From Actinomycetes bacterium (GTDB lineage: Bacteria > Actinomycetota > Acidimicrobiia > Spongiisociales > UBA5794), in the NCBI GenBank assembly GCA_024275815.1, contig JAJRYI010000143.1, forward strand, positions 1-6,291: 6,291 nucleotides of DNA, in the 5' to 3' direction. Shown here piece by piece: positions 5,810-6,291 of this stretch. Each line of letters begins with the position of its first letter. Within the stretch, counting starts at the first letter, position 1. Position numbers and translations under genes: made by a program. The notes under the pieces are model-generated. The model was not told the DNA's origin. It did no database searches and saw nothing but the letters and a program-made list of their open reading frames with translations.

Positions 5810-6291
5810 TCACAGCAGGTCCAGGACGCCTTCTGGTGGTGGTTCGTCATCGGGTGGGGAGGCCCGCTCGACTGGTGCCGGTACGGGGTATCGCGGCTCC
5901 GGGACGAGAACGAGCGATACATACCCGACCTGGATGACGAGTGCGACGACGCCCGCAGAAGCAAGGCCGAGTTCGACGGGCCAGAACGGAAGCACCGGGA
6001 TCAGGGCACCAACGACCCAGGCGATCTGCAGCATCGTCTCGGCGTTGGTGAAAGCCCGCCCCCGCTCGGCTGCAGGTAACGACGTGTGCATCATCGCGTC
6101 GAAGGCGAACTTCGCCGTACCCCATGAGAAGCCGGCAGAAAGCGCCACGATCACAGCAGCGAGAAGTGACAGCGTCTGAGCACCGATGAACGCAGCCATA
6201 GCGATGACCGCCAGGGCGCCGACCACCATCGGCTCCTCCCGCACGTGCCTCCCGAGAAGAGGGGCGAGCCATGCAGACACGAAGTACCCGA
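5810..6291 (-). CDS. Major Facilitator Superfamily transporter, C-terminal part (5' end outside window)
   Basis: The frame enters from the right edge and stops with TGA at 5812-5810, leaving 159 visible residues. They show four hydrophobic segments (about 21-41, 43-63, 86-104 and 108-131 of the fragment), consistent with the last four helices of a 12-helix MFS protein. The basic loop LGRHVREEP precedes the first of them. The loop between the second and third, SLPAAERGRAFTNAETMLQ, is the typical RGR(A/V)F loop between helices 10 and 11 of drug-efflux-type MFS proteins. A Pro/Glu-rich cytoplasmic tail of about 28 residues ends the protein. A GTG at 6280 is in frame but codes inside a conserved region and is not the start. 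The transported substrate cannot be told: the helices that usually define it are outside the window. Confidence 0.75.
   Translation of the reverse strand, partial: GYFVSAWLAPLLGRHVREEPMVVGALAVIAMAAFIGAQTLSLLAAVIVALSAGFSWGTAKFAFDAMMHTSLPAAERGRAFTNAETMLQIAWVVGALIPVLPFWPVELGLASAGVVALVIQVGYVSLVLVPEPRYPVPAPVERASPPDDEPPPEGVLDLL

Noticed and set aside
5805..5812. TGACGTCA 8-bp palindrome
   Set aside because: Short, single copy and overlapping a stop codon between convergent genes; expected by chance and has no promoter nearby.

Overview
The window is an ordinary-looking chromosomal segment from a high-GC bacterium. It has no mobile element, CRISPR array, rRNA or tRNA that I can recognise. The strong C/G third-position bias, frequent GTG starts, TAnnnT-type -10 elements and a Thr/Glu-rich spacer behind the solute-binding protein's membrane anchor all suggest an actinobacterial lineage. 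An Acidimicrobiia-like organism fits best, but this is inference from style and not a taxonomic identification.

Positions 1-4301 (minus strand) hold the first three genes of a branched-chain amino acid type (HAAT/Liv) ABC importer operon, read right to left: a periplasmic-type binding protein (livK-like, 2907-4301), the permease LivH (1593-2837) and the permease LivM (1-1593, running off the left edge). The LivG/LivF ATPases would be expected just beyond position 1. A 10-bp perfect hairpin followed by a T-rich run sits between livK and livH, so the binding protein is probably made in excess of the permeases. livH and livM overlap by one base (TGATG). Both permeases look enlarged: LivM has about 255 extra N-terminal residues with several hydrophobic segments, and LivH has an extra N-terminal hydrophobic segment plus a roughly 60-residue hydrophobic insertion near its C-terminus.

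Positions 4302-4420 form a compact divergent control region between livK and hflX. On the minus strand there is a good sigma70-type promoter candidate (TTGCCG, 17 bp, TACCCT) whose -10 lies inside a palindrome, followed by a second palindrome. On the plus strand a TACCTT element lies 8 bp before the hflX ATG, which suggests a leaderless hflX mRNA.

Positions 4421-5740 (plus) encode a complete HflX ribosome-associated GTPase with all G motifs. Positions 5810-6291 (minus) encode the C-terminal part of a Major Facilitator Superfamily transporter, cut off at its 5' end by the window. hflX and this gene converge on a 69-bp gap with a possible hairpin.

I did not find convincing evidence of a new biological system. 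The items most worth a second look are the enlarged permeases, the binding protein's apparent non-lipoprotein anchor, the internal terminator and the divergent promoter architecture.
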